Shown: positions 15,191-23,739 of the stretch, piece after piece
How the letters are laid out: every line of letters begins with the position of its first letter
Position numbering within the stretch: position 1 is the stretch's first letter
Source of the DNA: Exiguobacterium acetylicum
GTDB taxonomy: Bacteria; Bacillota; Bacilli; Exiguobacteriales; Exiguobacteriaceae
Direction of reading: 5' to 3'
NCBI RefSeq assembly: GCF_019890935.1
Contig: NZ_CP082333.1
Location: 2,568,001 to 2,632,000, forward strand
DNA: 64,000 bases
The notes under the pieces: model-generated
Database searches by the model: none
Told to the model about the DNA's origin: nothing
Seen by the model: the letters and a program-made list of their open reading frames with translations, nothing else
Translations under genes and position numbers: made by a program

Positions 15191-15305
15191 CCACTCGACT
15201 CCTACAGGAAAAAGCGCGTTCGCGCTGTCAGAGACGAACAAGACCCGGCTCTGCGTCGAAGACGACAGCGCCGCGGCTTGTGTCTCGCCTGAGGAAAGCG
15301 AGTGG
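15191..15305. repeat. Small interspersed palindromic repeat, about 115 bp
   Basis: A non-coding GC-rich element bounded by CCACTCG (15191-15197) and its inverse CGAGTGG (15299-15305). The plus strand starts CCACTCGACTCCTACAGG and the other end read on the minus strand starts CCACTCGCTTTCCTCAGG. It contains further internal palindromes such as GCGCGTTCGCGC. From memory, elements opening CCACTCGCTTTCC and closing AGGAGTCGAGTGG recur between genes in many Bacillaceae genomes; copy number here cannot be seen. It fits a MITE-like or structured-RNA repeat. Confidence 0.6.
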
Positions 15306-15328
15306 AAAAGTCGTGATGTTTACTTCAA

Positions 15329-16159
15329 TTAAACCGCTAACACGTGGAACTGATAGCCACGATGTACGACGAATCCTGCCTCTTTGTAAAGATCGAGTGC
15401 CCGGTCGTTGTCCGTCTCGACGTCGAGTTCGAGTTGTGTCCGACCTGTCCGGAACAACGCTTGAACCATAAGCTTCAGCATCTTCTTCCCGTAACCATTA
15501 CCTTGCGCTTCCGGACGAACCGCGAACGCATGAATGCTCGCTTGTGTATCGGAAGCGAGATAAGCACGGATGACGCCGACTGGTTTGCCGCTCGCGACAC
15601 CGATGAACGTAATTCGGTCGTCAGATTCAATCGCTTGATAGATCGATTCCGCTTCCTCGTCCGTGTTCCCGAACGATTTACCGAGCGTCTCAACGATGAA
15701 CGGACGATCGCCCGCTGTCGCTTCCCGTAATTCGAAATCCGGATCGGCTTTTAAGAACAACTGCGCCTTTTTCAAGACCATGTTGTACTCTGTCATCCGG
15801 TACTCGGCACCTAATCCTTCGAGGACAGCTTGACCTGACTCACTTGCGTCGTCAATGACGAACGTAAATGCTTCAACGCCTGCTTCCGTTGCCCGCGCCC
15901 GTGCTGCTTCAACGAGTGCCGTGAAGACACCTTGTTTCCGGTAATCCGGATCAACAAAGACATTCAATTCCCACTCTGTCGGTAAGTACGCGAATGTTTG
16001 TAAATATCCAATCAATTGTTCGCCATCATAGATTGCGAAATCGTTCTCGCCGACCCAATCGGCTGCGACTTTTAATTCAATGCCATCGTGATCGTTGACA
16101 CATTTTTCGAGTTGTAATACATCTGTTGTTTGTTTGACGTCTGTGACGTTCCATTCCAT
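15329..16159 (-). CDS. Tandem-domain GNAT acetyltransferase
   Basis: A 276-residue protein with two GNAT folds that would transfer an acetyl group from acetyl-CoA to an unknown amine. The first domain (about 1-130) has the acyl-CoA loop region VDPDYRKQGVFTALVEAA; the second (about 145-276) has the better motif A, VRPEAQGNGYGKKMLKLMV, followed by ETDNDRALDLYKEAGF, the usual motif B. ATG at 16159 is preferred over an ATG 6 bases upstream because GAGGTG then sits 7 bases away. Two-domain GNATs are common in Bacillales and mostly lack known substrates. It lies alone between unrelated genes; the repeat element follows its 3' end. Confidence 0.85.
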   Translation of the reverse strand: MEWNVTDVKQTTDVLQLEKCVNDHDGIELKVAADWVGENDFAIYDGEQLIGYLQTFAYLPTEWELNVFVDPDYRKQGVFTALVEAARARATEAGVEAFTFVIDDASESGQAVLEGLGAEYRMTEYNMVLKKAQLFLKADPDFELREATAGDRPFIVETLGKSFGNTDEEAESIYQAIESDDRITFIGVASGKPVGVIRAYLASDTQASIHAFAVRPEAQGNGYGKKMLKLMVQALFRTGRTQLELDVETDNDRALDLYKEAGFVVHRGYQFHVLAV

Positions 16160-16195
16160 ATTCATTCACCTCATTTTCAACTATACCGAACGAAC

Positions 16196-16223
16196 AAAAG
16201 AAGCACTAGCAAAAGCTAGTGCT
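16196..16223 (-). terminator. Terminator of the secreted hypothetical protein gene
   Basis: Minus-strand stem AGCACTAGC / GCTAGTGCT with a TTTT loop, followed by TCTTTTGTT, beginning at the stop codon. Confidence 0.75.
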
Positions 16224-16705
16224 CATTGCAGTTTAAATGTTTTCATCATCTGCGGGACATCCTTAACGATCAAGTTCTCGATCGCTTTCTTGCCGACAGC
16301 TCCTTTGACGGCTTCCGTCGGTAAGACGTAGTAGTACGTTTTGCTCCCTTTCGTCCCGAGATATGTACCATATCCGATTTCACGGTCGAACTGTTTTTTC
16401 GAGAGCTTCTTCGGCTCATAGTTCAAGTTGACGAGCAGTTGGTCCGCTCCTTTAACTTTATAGTACAACGCGAACGTGCCGCTCCGCGTGATGACACCGT
16501 ATTTCGATTTGACCGTCTTGTTCTTGACGAGCTCGACTTTATCTTGTTGGATCGCCTTTTTCAACGCGTCCGTCGTTTTGACGGTATAGCCGAACGATTC
16601 GTTCGCGACAACCCCTTTACTGTATGTCACGTTACTTGCAGAAAAGCCCGTCACCGGAGTCAGACATGCTCCGAGTAAGACTCCTGTCATTGCGATTCGT
16701 TTCAT
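16223..16705 (-). CDS. Small secreted protein of unknown function
   Basis: A 160-residue protein with a signal peptide (MKRIAMTGVLLGACLTPVTGFSASN, likely cleavage after FSA; the Cys at 14 is not in a good lipobox). The mature part is basic and beta-rich, with many Lys, Tyr and Val residues (TVKTTDALKKAIQQDKVELVKNKTVKSKYG, REIGYGTYLGTKGSKTYYYVLP). I do not recognise a family. The start is ATG 16705 behind AAGGGGGA. It is a single-gene unit with its own terminator and diverges from the next gene. A cell-wall or extracellular role is all that can be said. Confidence 0.7.
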   Translation of the reverse strand: MKRIAMTGVLLGACLTPVTGFSASNVTYSKGVVANESFGYTVKTTDALKKAIQQDKVELVKNKTVKSKYGVITRSGTFALYYKVKGADQLLVNLNYEPKKLSKKQFDREIGYGTYLGTKGSKTYYYVLPTEAVKGAVGKKAIENLIVKDVPQMMKTFKLQ

Positions 16706-16782
16706 GCTGACTCCCCCTTAAAATGATCGATAGTAATGGATTCCCTTTTGTGAAATAGGTAAACTCTATTCTCGAAAAAGAT

Positions 16783-16811
16783 TTGACGGAATTGTCTAAA
16801 TTTCTTACGAT
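16783..16811 (+). promoter_or_regulatory. Sigma-A-type promoter
   Basis: TTGACG (16783-16788), 17 bases, TACGAT (16806-16811), 30 bases before the start of the 167-residue hypothetical protein. Confidence 0.65.
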
Positions 16812-16842
16812 AGGGATAACGAAACGAAATGGGGTTAAAGCG

Positions 16843-17346
16843 ATGACTGAACAAGAACAATTAACGCAAGAACAGCTCGATAACTTGCTCAAGAATGCGT
16901 TTGCAATGCAGGTTCCGATCCTCGAGAAGTTCATGAAGGATACACACGATCGTTATGCACTCGCAACGACGTCGTTCAAGCGTGACATGGAAGCAATGAA
17001 AGAGACGGAATGGCATCAGTTCTTCGCGAGTAAACTGTTACCGCACTTCTTCCTCGAGCACCTCGGATTCGGGGCATCGTTCCGCTTCAACGGACATGAC
17101 AAGGAAGTCGATCTTCCGGAAAACGTCGTACCGGTCCGTAATGATGCCGATGAGCAAATCGACAAGGTCGTCCTTGGGGTCAAAAAGGCGATGCAAGACG
17201 AGCACATCAAAAATCACGATCTTGTCGCGAACTTCTATAAGGAAACACTCGAACTCGCTTGCCAGATGGGCAGCCGTGTCGGGATGAGCGATGAGTTTTA
17301 TACTCTCGTCAAACCAAGTCTCGTTCATGCGAACGAAGGTCAATAA
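16843..17346 (+). CDS. Hypothetical cytoplasmic protein
   Basis: A 167-residue soluble, mainly helical protein with no signal peptide or membrane segment and no family I recognise. It starts MTEQEQLTQEQLDNLLKNAF, and it has an aromatic stretch (WHQFFASKLLPHFFLEHLGFGASFRF) followed by acidic helices (DEQIDKVVLGVKKAMQDEHIK). The ATG at 16843 was chosen because the longer frame would start inside the -35 box of the promoter at 16783-16811. It forms its own transcription unit between this promoter and a strong terminator. Neighbours give no hint of function. Confidence 0.75.
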   Translation: MTEQEQLTQEQLDNLLKNAFAMQVPILEKFMKDTHDRYALATTSFKRDMEAMKETEWHQFFASKLLPHFFLEHLGFGASFRFNGHDKEVDLPENVVPVRNDADEQIDKVVLGVKKAMQDEHIKNHDLVANFYKETLELACQMGSRVGMSDEFYTLVKPSLVHANEGQ

Positions 17347-17362
17347 TCGTTACATTAATTCA

Positions 17363-17410
17363 AGAGAGGTCAGTTCCGGAATGGTTTCCGAAAACTGACC
17401 TCTCTTTTTG
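17363..17410 (+). terminator. Strong intrinsic terminator
   Basis: Stem AGAGAGGTCAGTT / AACTGACCTCTCT with a loop of about 18 bases (itself partly pairing, CGGAA/TTCCG) followed by five T residues. It ends the hypothetical protein gene and faces the histidine kinase gene, where it could also act in reverse. Confidence 0.88.
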
Positions 17411-17429
17411 TATGCCTGATAGAATACGT

Positions 17430-18695
17430 TTAAAACTGAACGTAGAAAACCGCTCCCCCACCATTCCGGTCACGGACACCATACGCGAACTGATGACTAT
17501 CGAGAATCATCCGACTGATCGCAAGACCGAGTCCATGTCCGGCACTGCCTTCTTGTTTAACGTAGACGTCCCAGATCGTCGCCCGGTCTTCTGCTCGGAC
17601 ACCCGTTCCTTCATCCTCGACCGTCAATTCCTCATTTGTTAAGCGAACCGTGACCGTCCCGCCGACTGGCGAAGCAAAACGAGCGTTCATTAGGAAGTTG
17701 ATCAGAACACGTTCGAACATCCGTGGATCAAGTGACTGTTTTACCGGTTGGAGCTCCGTTGCCAGTGTCAGTCCTGCCTGTGTGAACGTCCCGCGCAGGC
17801 GTTCAACCGTCATCGACGCGAGTTCATCGAGTGCCACATCCGTCTTTTCAAGCGGCATCCGTCCACCAGCAAGCTTCGAATAAAGCAACGTCTCATCAAT
17901 CAGATGACCGAGTCGATCCGTCTCCTCGATGATGCTCGTCGTCACGTCGGGCAGTTCAGCAACGGGAATGACACCTGCCGCAAGTGCTTCGGTCTCGTTT
18001 CGAATGATCGCGAGCGGCGTCCGCAAGTCATGAGTGATACCGGCAATGAACGTCTTCTGTAGATGATCCTTCTGTTTGAGTTGCGTCTGCATCTCGTCGA
18101 CCGCGTCAATCAACTCCCCGACTTCATCCTTCGGTCGTGCCGGTAAGACGACGTCCGTCTCACCAGCACCAATCTTTTGGGCAACGGACCGAAGCGTGAC
18201 GATCGGTCGTGTCAGGTGCCGTCCCATGTAATAGGCAAGCAATGACGCGAGCAACAGTGTCACGAGTAACGCGAGTCCGATCGCGAGATAAACACCGCTC
18301 AGCGCACTACTAGCTAGTGGTGCTTGTCGGACCGTCGTGATGCGCGTTCCGTCAACAGTCAACTGGTACGTCAATAACCGTTCGCCTTGCACTTCAATGA
18401 CATCTTCCTTCTTGAGATTATCAAGAAGTGGTAATCGCCCCGCCGGTCCGCGTGCGCCAATCCGTTGCGTCAACCCGTCGGTCGTCAAAAATCCTTGGAT
18501 GTCACGCGGAATCGGCGTGTCGGCTTCAATCGCTTGTTTAATGATGTTCGCTTCCCGGGCAAGTTGATCGTACCGTTCACTTTCTGCGAACCGATTGACG
18601 AGAAACGCCGTCAAGACGAAACTGAGGACGCCCATCACGAGCAACGGACCGACGACAGCGTATAAGAATTTACGCATCAAAGGACGTCGTTTCAT
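17430..18695 (-). CDS. Sensor histidine kinase (OmpR-system type)
   Basis: A 421-residue membrane kinase that should phosphorylate the response regulator coded just upstream. Helix 1 spans about residues 8-33, an extracellular loop of about 95 residues follows, and helix 2 spans about 132-155. Then come HAMP (GRHLTRPIVTLRSVAQKIGAG), HisKA with the phospho-accepting His in ITHDLRTPLAII, and the ATPase domain with NFLMNARFAS (N box), VEDEGTGV (G1) and GHGLGLAISR (G2). It overlaps the regulator gene by 4 bases. The ligand is unknown. The divergent secreted repeat protein is the obvious candidate target of this system. Confidence 0.93.
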   Translation of the reverse strand: MKRRPLMRKFLYAVVGPLLVMGVLSFVLTAFLVNRFAESERYDQLAREANIIKQAIEADTPIPRDIQGFLTTDGLTQRIGARGPAGRLPLLDNLKKEDVIEVQGERLLTYQLTVDGTRITTVRQAPLASSALSGVYLAIGLALLVTLLLASLLAYYMGRHLTRPIVTLRSVAQKIGAGETDVVLPARPKDEVGELIDAVDEMQTQLKQKDHLQKTFIAGITHDLRTPLAIIRNETEALAAGVIPVAELPDVTTSIIEETDRLGHLIDETLLYSKLAGGRMPLEKTDVALDELASMTVERLRGTFTQAGLTLATELQPVKQSLDPRMFERVLINFLMNARFASPVGGTVTVRLTNEELTVEDEGTGVRAEDRATIWDVYVKQEGSAGHGLGLAISRMILDSHQFAYGVRDRNGGGAVFYVQF

Positions 18696-19348
18696 TCAAT
18701 CGCCTCCAATCGATAGCCGACCCGGTGGACCGTCTTCAATTGTTGTTTAATGACGGGTAACTTATCCCGCAATTGTTTGACATGCGTGTCGACCGTCCGG
18801 GTATCGCCACCAAATGCATATCCCCAGACGTCGTCGAGAATCTGATCCCGGCTCAGTGCTTCCCCAAGATGTTCGATGAAATAAAGCAACAGTTCGAACT
18901 CCATCTTTGCGAGACTGACCGCCTGCTCCCCCGCTTTGACTTGGCGTCCCTTCTCATCGATCGACAATTCACCAAACGCATGGCGAGCGACCGGACGGAC
19001 TTTAAGTGCCCGTTCAAGCCTGATCGTCAACTCCTTCAGGACGACTGGTTTGACGAGATAGTCATCGGCACCGAGTTCAAGTCCGAAGACGCGATCATCG
19101 GCCTCGCCGCGTGAGGTCATCATGAAGACGACCGGCGGCTGAACTTGTGATTTGATACTTGGTACGAGTGACCAACCGTCACCGTCTGGTAAGCGGACGT
19201 CGATCAAGACGGCATCAAACGCTGTCGTCAGGCACTGTTTCGCCTCTGCTAACGAACCGGCAATCGTCACCTCATACGCATGGTGCCGAAGGAAACGTGC
19301 CGTCACCTGCGCTAATTTTTGTTCATCTTCAATCAATAGTACGTTCAT
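18692..19348 (-). CDS. Response regulator, OmpR/PhoB family
   Basis: A 218-residue transcription factor. The receiver domain has the acidic pair (LLIEDE), the phospho-acceptor Asp in FDAVLIDVRLPDGDG, the Thr switch (MMTSRG) and the Lys (LVKPVV). The C-terminal winged helix (about 125-218) ends GDTRTVDTHVKQLRDKL...VHRVGYRLE. ATG at 19348 is chosen since GGAGGG lies 6 bases before it, while the ATG two codons upstream would be too close. It is first in a two-gene operon with its kinase and diverges from the His-rich secreted protein; the region between holds tandem repeats that look like an OmpR-type binding array. Confidence 0.94.
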   Translation of the reverse strand: MNVLLIEDEQKLAQVTARFLRHHAYEVTIAGSLAEAKQCLTTAFDAVLIDVRLPDGDGWSLVPSIKSQVQPPVVFMMTSRGEADDRVFGLELGADDYLVKPVVLKELTIRLERALKVRPVARHAFGELSIDEKGRQVKAGEQAVSLAKMEFELLLYFIEHLGEALSRDQILDDVWGYAFGGDTRTVDTHVKQLRDKLPVIKQQLKTVHRVGYRLEAIE

Positions 19349-19379
19349 GGTCATCCCTCCACTCTTAGTGTAGCGCCTT

Positions 19380-19433
19380 TTTGCCTACATTTGCCTTTCT
19401 TCGCAGTTTCTTTGCAACTTCCTCACAACTTCT
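19380..19433 (+). promoter_or_regulatory. Tandem 10-11 bp direct repeats, likely response-regulator binding array
   Basis: Between the divergent regulator and secreted repeat protein genes run near-repeats TTTGCCTACA, TTTGCCTTTC, TTCGCAGTTTC, TTTGCAACTTC and CTCACAACTTC, roughly one helical turn apart. OmpR-family regulators bind such direct repeats. No good -35 box is seen for the downstream gene, as expected for an activated promoter. Inference. Confidence 0.5.
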
Positions 19434-19478
19434 CTTTCGTGACCCTCTACCATAAAAGGTGAAAGGAGTGATCATCCC

Positions 19479-20630
19479 ATGACATTAAAAAAACAATGGA
19501 TCACTGCATTGACAATTAGCGCATTAACAGTCGGAGGCGCATCAGCATACGCTGCGACGAACGACGACTCGAGCACAACAAAACAAGCGAAACACGGGCA
19601 CCACTTCGAAGGTATGAAAAAACATGACATGACGTTACTCTTAAAAAAATTGAAGCTGACACAAGCTGAGGCAGATGCTGCCCGGGAGAAAGGACAATCG
19701 ATCGCTGATCTCGCAAAAGCAAAAGGGATCTCGTTCGCTGATTACAAGAAGGCAGAACTCGCAGCAGCGAAGGAACAACTCGCAAGTCTCGTCAAATCAG
19801 GCGACTTAACGCAAACGCAAGCAGACGACATGCTGAAGCGTCAAACGGAACGGTTCAGTGGCGTCAAGAGCTACGATGAACTCAAAGACAAGATGCCGAT
19901 GGGTCGCCACGGTGGACCAGGTTTCTTCAATGAATCATTGATCGCCGACGTCCTGAAGGCACTTGGACTGAGCCAGTCGAAATTCGACGCAGCGAATCAA
20001 TCGCTTGCTGCTTATGCGAAGGCACAGTCGATCAAGTTCGCCGACTATAAAAAAGCATTGCTTGCGGCGCAAACAAGTGAACTCAATCAACTCGTCAAAG
20101 ACGGGAAGATGACGAAAAAGCAAGCAACGGAAATCAAGTCTCGTCTGACAGAGGAATATAAGGATGCAAAGAGCTACGACGATCTTCCCGATCACGGCGA
20201 ACACGGTAAGCGCGGTGAGCATGGACCGGGTGGTGTCTTCGGTGACTCAACATCCGCGATTTTAAAAGCACTTGGACTCGATGAAGCGAAATTCGAAGCT
20301 GCAGAGCAATCCTTGCCTGAGTTTGCAGAAGCGAACAAAATCGCTTATGCCGATTTCGAGAAAGCCGTCCTGACAGCACAAACTGCTGCGATTGATCAAC
20401 AAGTCAAAGATGGCAAGCTGACAGACAAACAAGCAAAGCAGATCAAGGAACACATCGAGTCCCGCGCGGATGATGTCTCAAGCTACGCTGACCTCAAGAA
20501 AGGTCCAGCACGTGACGGTCATGGTCCAGGACACGGACATGGTCCGGGTGGTGACATGCCAGGTGCACCGGATCAAGGAACGGATGCCGATCCAAATGCC
20601 AGTGATACATCCGTCGATTTAGCGATTTAA
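19479..20630 (+). CDS. Secreted His-rich protein with three repeats
   Basis: A 383-residue exported protein. The signal peptide is MTLKKQWITALTISALTVGGASAYA. Three repeats of about 100 residues follow, starting near residues 48, 150 and 255; each has the plan LKALGL-S-(K/E)F-AA-QS-A-FADYKKA-LAAQ...LVKDGKLT-KQA-EI...D-SYDDL. The repeats are joined by and end in His/Gly-rich linkers (GRHGGPG, GEHGKRGEHGPGG, GHGPGHGHGPGG), which could bind metal. The repeat resembles helical segments found in many exported Bacillota and actinobacterial proteins with no assigned role. It diverges from a two-component system, and the tandem repeats in between suggest direct control. A metal buffer or an envelope-stress protein is possible but unproven. 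Confidence 0.82.
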   Translation: MTLKKQWITALTISALTVGGASAYAATNDDSSTTKQAKHGHHFEGMKKHDMTLLLKKLKLTQAEADAAREKGQSIADLAKAKGISFADYKKAELAAAKEQLASLVKSGDLTQTQADDMLKRQTERFSGVKSYDELKDKMPMGRHGGPGFFNESLIADVLKALGLSQSKFDAANQSLAAYAKAQSIKFADYKKALLAAQTSELNQLVKDGKMTKKQATEIKSRLTEEYKDAKSYDDLPDHGEHGKRGEHGPGGVFGDSTSAILKALGLDEAKFEAAEQSLPEFAEANKIAYADFEKAVLTAQTAAIDQQVKDGKLTDKQAKQIKEHIESRADDVSSYADLKKGPARDGHGPGHGHGPGGDMPGAPDQGTDADPNASDTSVDLAI

Positions 20631-20636
20631 GGATGA

Positions 20637-20672
20637 GACCGAAGCTCTTTCATGAGAGTTTCGGCTTTTTTG
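20637..20672 (+). terminator. Intrinsic terminator
   Basis: Stem CCGAAGCTCT / AGAGTTTCGG with loop TTCATG and six T residues, after the His-rich protein gene. Confidence 0.88.
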
Positions 20673-20828
20673 TGTTCGATTTAGGACAGATGTCTTTTAA
20701 TCATGATTTTCATATACTGGTTCACTTTTTTGAAAAATAAGTCTATTCCTTGAACGAAGGTTGCAATTTCCATTTCCTACACCCGATACTAGTAAAGAGA
20801 ACGCTAGTATTGTAAGGAGGTGACGTGG

Positions 20829-23654
20829 ATGGCTTTTCATGAAGCGATGAATCGGATTCGTCAATCCGACACAGCCCCACTCTATATCGGTGGACTGGAA
20901 GTGTCCCGTCCGGAAACGGCGGAAGCCTTCTTTCAGCAACAGACAGATGCAATCTTTTTATTCGATGCCTCTGGAACGATCATCTATTTCAATGAACAGT
21001 TACCAGACATGCTCGGCTATTCCGCTGAGACGCTCTATGAGCATTTCGCTGTGTTCAATCCGCCTGATCAGATTGAAGCGGTGACTGCCTTTTTCACGCG
21101 CGCCTTAAACGGTGAGACCGTTCATTATACGGCACAAGGACTTCATGCTGACCAACACCGGGTTACGTTGAAGATTACGAACATGCCGGTTGAACAAGAC
21201 GGACAAGTCATTGGTGTATACGGAGTCGCACGCGATATCACACGTGAGAAACAACTCGAAGAAGATGTCTCGTCGATTCGTTCTCAACTTGAACTGACGG
21301 AACAGATTCCGGAACTCGTCGTCTTTCACTTCGACGTCAACACACAAACGATCGAGTTTTCTCCCGCATTGTTGCATTTTTTAGGTCTTTCAGAAGTCGA
21401 TGCGACGACGCTTGACCAAGAACAGTTATTTAGTCGGATTCATCCACGTGACTTTGATCCACTCCGGTTCGAGATGGAACGTTTGATTGCGGGTGAAAAG
21501 GAACGTTTTGAAATGGAAGTCTCCCTGTTGACCGCTGACGATACCTATCAGCTGTTGCGCTTGAAAGCCTTCCATCGTCCGCATCATCCAGATCATCTAT
21601 CGGTCGTCCTCTATGATTTATCGGAAGTCGACGAAGCACGACGTCAACTCGTCACCGAACGGGCACAGGCACGTGAGATCTACGAAGCCGTTAATGCCGC
21701 GATCTCACAAATCGACTTGTTCTCGGGACGAATCCTCTTTCACTCACAAGGGTTTCTACACATCTTTGAAGAATTGCCGCAGGATTTAATTCTCAGTCGT
21801 GAGTGGTTGTTCGAGCGGTTAGACGTCCGCGATCACGCGACGATGAAACAGTTCATTAGACGGTTGGTCGACGGTCAGGCGGGAACGATCCAGTACCGCC
21901 TTCACTTCCCGGATGGTCGCGTCAAATGGATCGAGGACCAACAGATCCCGGTCTTCCAACTAGACGGCACGATTGCTTACACGAATAGCATCATGCATGA
22001 CATCACGCTTCAAAAAGCGTACGAGGAACAATTACGGCAACTTGCTTTGCGTGACGCCGTGACACATCTGCCGAACCGGCAAGCACTCATCGAAACGATT
22101 GACGCATGGCAAGAAAAAAACCAAGCGTTCTTCGTTCTCACTGTCTCCTTCAACCGGATCGCTGAGATCAACAACGCCTTCGGACACGGTTCCGGTGATC
22201 AGTGGCTACAAGGAACGGCAGCTTTATTACAACAAACAAAACCGGACGAGACGTTTCTTGGGCACCTTGGCGGCGATGAGTACGCTTTGCTCGTACCGAC
22301 GAGTTATAAACAAGACGTGACGACATGTGCTGAGGCGTTGCTCGACTTATCGGAAACACCAATCTCGATCGAACCATATGCCTTGTTCGCGCGGATCTCG
22401 GTCGGAGTCAGCCGGTATCCGGAAGACAGTACGGACGCTGTCGAATTATTGAAGCATTCCTATACCGCCTTACGTCGTTCACGTCGTGAAAATCACAGCA
22501 CGATGCACCACTACGCATCGAATCTTGATATCGATTACTACCGACGCTATCGTCTTGAGCAAGACTTGCATTATGCAATCGAGCGCAATCAACTGTTCCT
22601 TGAATATCAGCCGAAAGTCGATAGCTGGACCGGAAAAATCGTCGGTCTCGAGGCATTGATTCGCTGGCAACACCCGGAATGGGGGCGGATTCCACCGAAC
22701 GACTTCATTCCGCTTGCCGAAGAGAGTGCCTTACATGTCGCAATCGGCGACTGGGTCGTCGAGACAGCATGTCGTTCGATGCAACACTGGCAAACGACAG
22801 GCGCAGAGCTCGTTCCGATTTCCGTCAATGTCTCACCAAAACGATTCTTGATTCCTGGTTTTGAACATCATATCGAACGGATGCTGTCGACGTATCAGCT
22901 CGCACCTGAATTACTCGAACTCGAAATCACGGAAGCGGCCTTGATCATGGATGACCCGATGACGAGTCGGACACTTGAATACGTCAGTCGGATCGGCGTT
23001 CGAATCGCACTTGACGACTTCGGGAAAGGCTATTCCTCGATGGTCTATCTGCAACGGTATCCGATCAACGTCATCAAGATTGACCGACAGTTCGCGACCC
23101 ACATCACCGATGACGCCAAAGCCCAAGCGATCGTCAAAAGTATTCTCTACATGGCAGGTGAGTTCAATCTAACGGTCGTCGCAGAAGGCATCGAGACACT
23201 TCGTCAGCTCGATACGTTCCGGACGCTCAATTGTCCGAGTATCCAAGGCTACCTGTTTAGTCGCCCGGTTCCAGCGGACGTCATGGAATCGTTCCTCTTG
23301 CGCGAGATCTTGTATCCGATCGAAGCCTGTTCCTTGTCGAGCGATACGGTTCCTCGCTTCTCTGTCTCAGGAAAGGTTCGCATGTTAACGCATCATGAAC
23401 GACCATTCGAACTTCCTTTTTCGGACATCGAAGCCCATCAGACGAGCACACGGGCACTCTATTTTTCGACGAAGACACCGTTACCGTTGTCGGATGCGAC
23501 GTTTGAGATTCGCTTGAGTGAAGGATTACAACTCGTCACGTGTACAGTGACGATCACCGGACAGGAAGATGAACAATATATCGGCGAATACACGAATCTG
23601 ACAGAAGCGGAACAGATCATGCGCTTCTTCCAGTCGTTACGTTATCGCCCTTGA
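20829..23654 (+). CDS. Cyclic di-GMP phosphodiesterase, PAS-PAS-PAS-GGDEF-EAL plus C-terminal domain
   Basis: A 941-residue soluble protein. Three PAS-like segments cover about residues 25-140, 150-275 and 285-400. A GGDEF domain (about 405-560) has GGDEY in place of GGDEF and no RxxD site upstream (TFLGHLGGDEY), so cyclase activity is uncertain. The EAL domain (about 570-810) is complete: EYQPKV, GLEALIRW, ELEITEAA, LDDFGKGYSS, IKIDRQF and AEGIET, so it probably cleaves c-di-GMP. The last 125 residues, with beta-strands such as RALYFSTKTPLPLSDATFEIRL, may be a divergent PilZ domain. ATG 20829 sits 9 bases after AAGGAGG; the GTG upstream overlaps that site. It is a single-gene unit and would oppose the cyclase at 2495-4234. 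Confidence 0.93.
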   Translation: MAFHEAMNRIRQSDTAPLYIGGLEVSRPETAEAFFQQQTDAIFLFDASGTIIYFNEQLPDMLGYSAETLYEHFAVFNPPDQIEAVTAFFTRALNGETVHYTAQGLHADQHRVTLKITNMPVEQDGQVIGVYGVARDITREKQLEEDVSSIRSQLELTEQIPELVVFHFDVNTQTIEFSPALLHFLGLSEVDATTLDQEQLFSRIHPRDFDPLRFEMERLIAGEKERFEMEVSLLTADDTYQLLRLKAFHRPHHPDHLSVVLYDLSEVDEARRQLVTERAQAREIYEAVNAAISQIDLFSGRILFHSQGFLHIFEELPQDLILSREWLFERLDVRDHATMKQFIRRLVDGQAGTIQYRLHFPDGRVKWIEDQQIPVFQLDGTIAYTNSIMHDITLQKAYEEQLRQLALRDAVTHLPNRQALIETIDAWQEKNQAFFVLTVSFNRIAEINNAFGHGSGDQWLQGTAALLQQTKPDETFLGHLGGDEYALLVPTSYKQDVTTCAEALLDLSETPISIEPYALFARISVGVSRYPEDSTDAVELLKHSYTALRRSRRENHSTMHHYASNLDIDYYRRYRLEQDLHYAIERNQLFLEYQPKVDSWTGKIVGLEALIRWQHPEWGRIPPNDFIPLAEESALHVAIGDWVVETACRSMQHWQTTGAELVPISVNVSPKRFLIPGFEHHIERMLSTYQLAPELLELEITEAALIMDDPMTSRTLEYVSRIGVRIALDDFGKGYSSMVYLQRYPINVIKIDRQFATHITDDAKAQAIVKSILYMAGEFNLTVVAEGIETLRQLDTFRTLNCPSIQGYLFSRPVPADVMESFLLREILYPIEACSLSSDTVPRFSVSGKVRMLTHHERPFELPFSDIEAHQTSTRALYFSTKTPLPLSDATFEIRLSEGLQLVTCTVTITGQEDEQYIGEYTNLTEAEQIMRFFQSLRYRP

Positions 23655-23659
23655 CCTCT

Positions 23660-23695
23660 CACGAAGACGTTCACACACGTCTTCGTGCTTTTTTG
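23660..23695 (+). terminator. Intrinsic terminator
   Basis: Stem CACGAAGACG / CGTCTTCGTG with loop TTCACACA and six T residues, after the EAL protein gene. Confidence 0.9.
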
Positions 23696-23739
23696 TTATA
23701 GTAATCGTAAAGCGTTTTACTTCAGAAGGGAGGAATGGC

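Noticed and set aside
15191-15305. CRISPR repeat or attachment site
   Set aside because: Only one element is present, with no spacer array, integrase or tRNA nearby; its ends mark a palindromic interspersed repeat instead.
20785-20815. CCCGATAC before the EAL protein gene as a sigma-D promoter
   Set aside because: The -10-like word is fair, but the -35 position reads CAAT or GCAA, too far from TAAA to claim.
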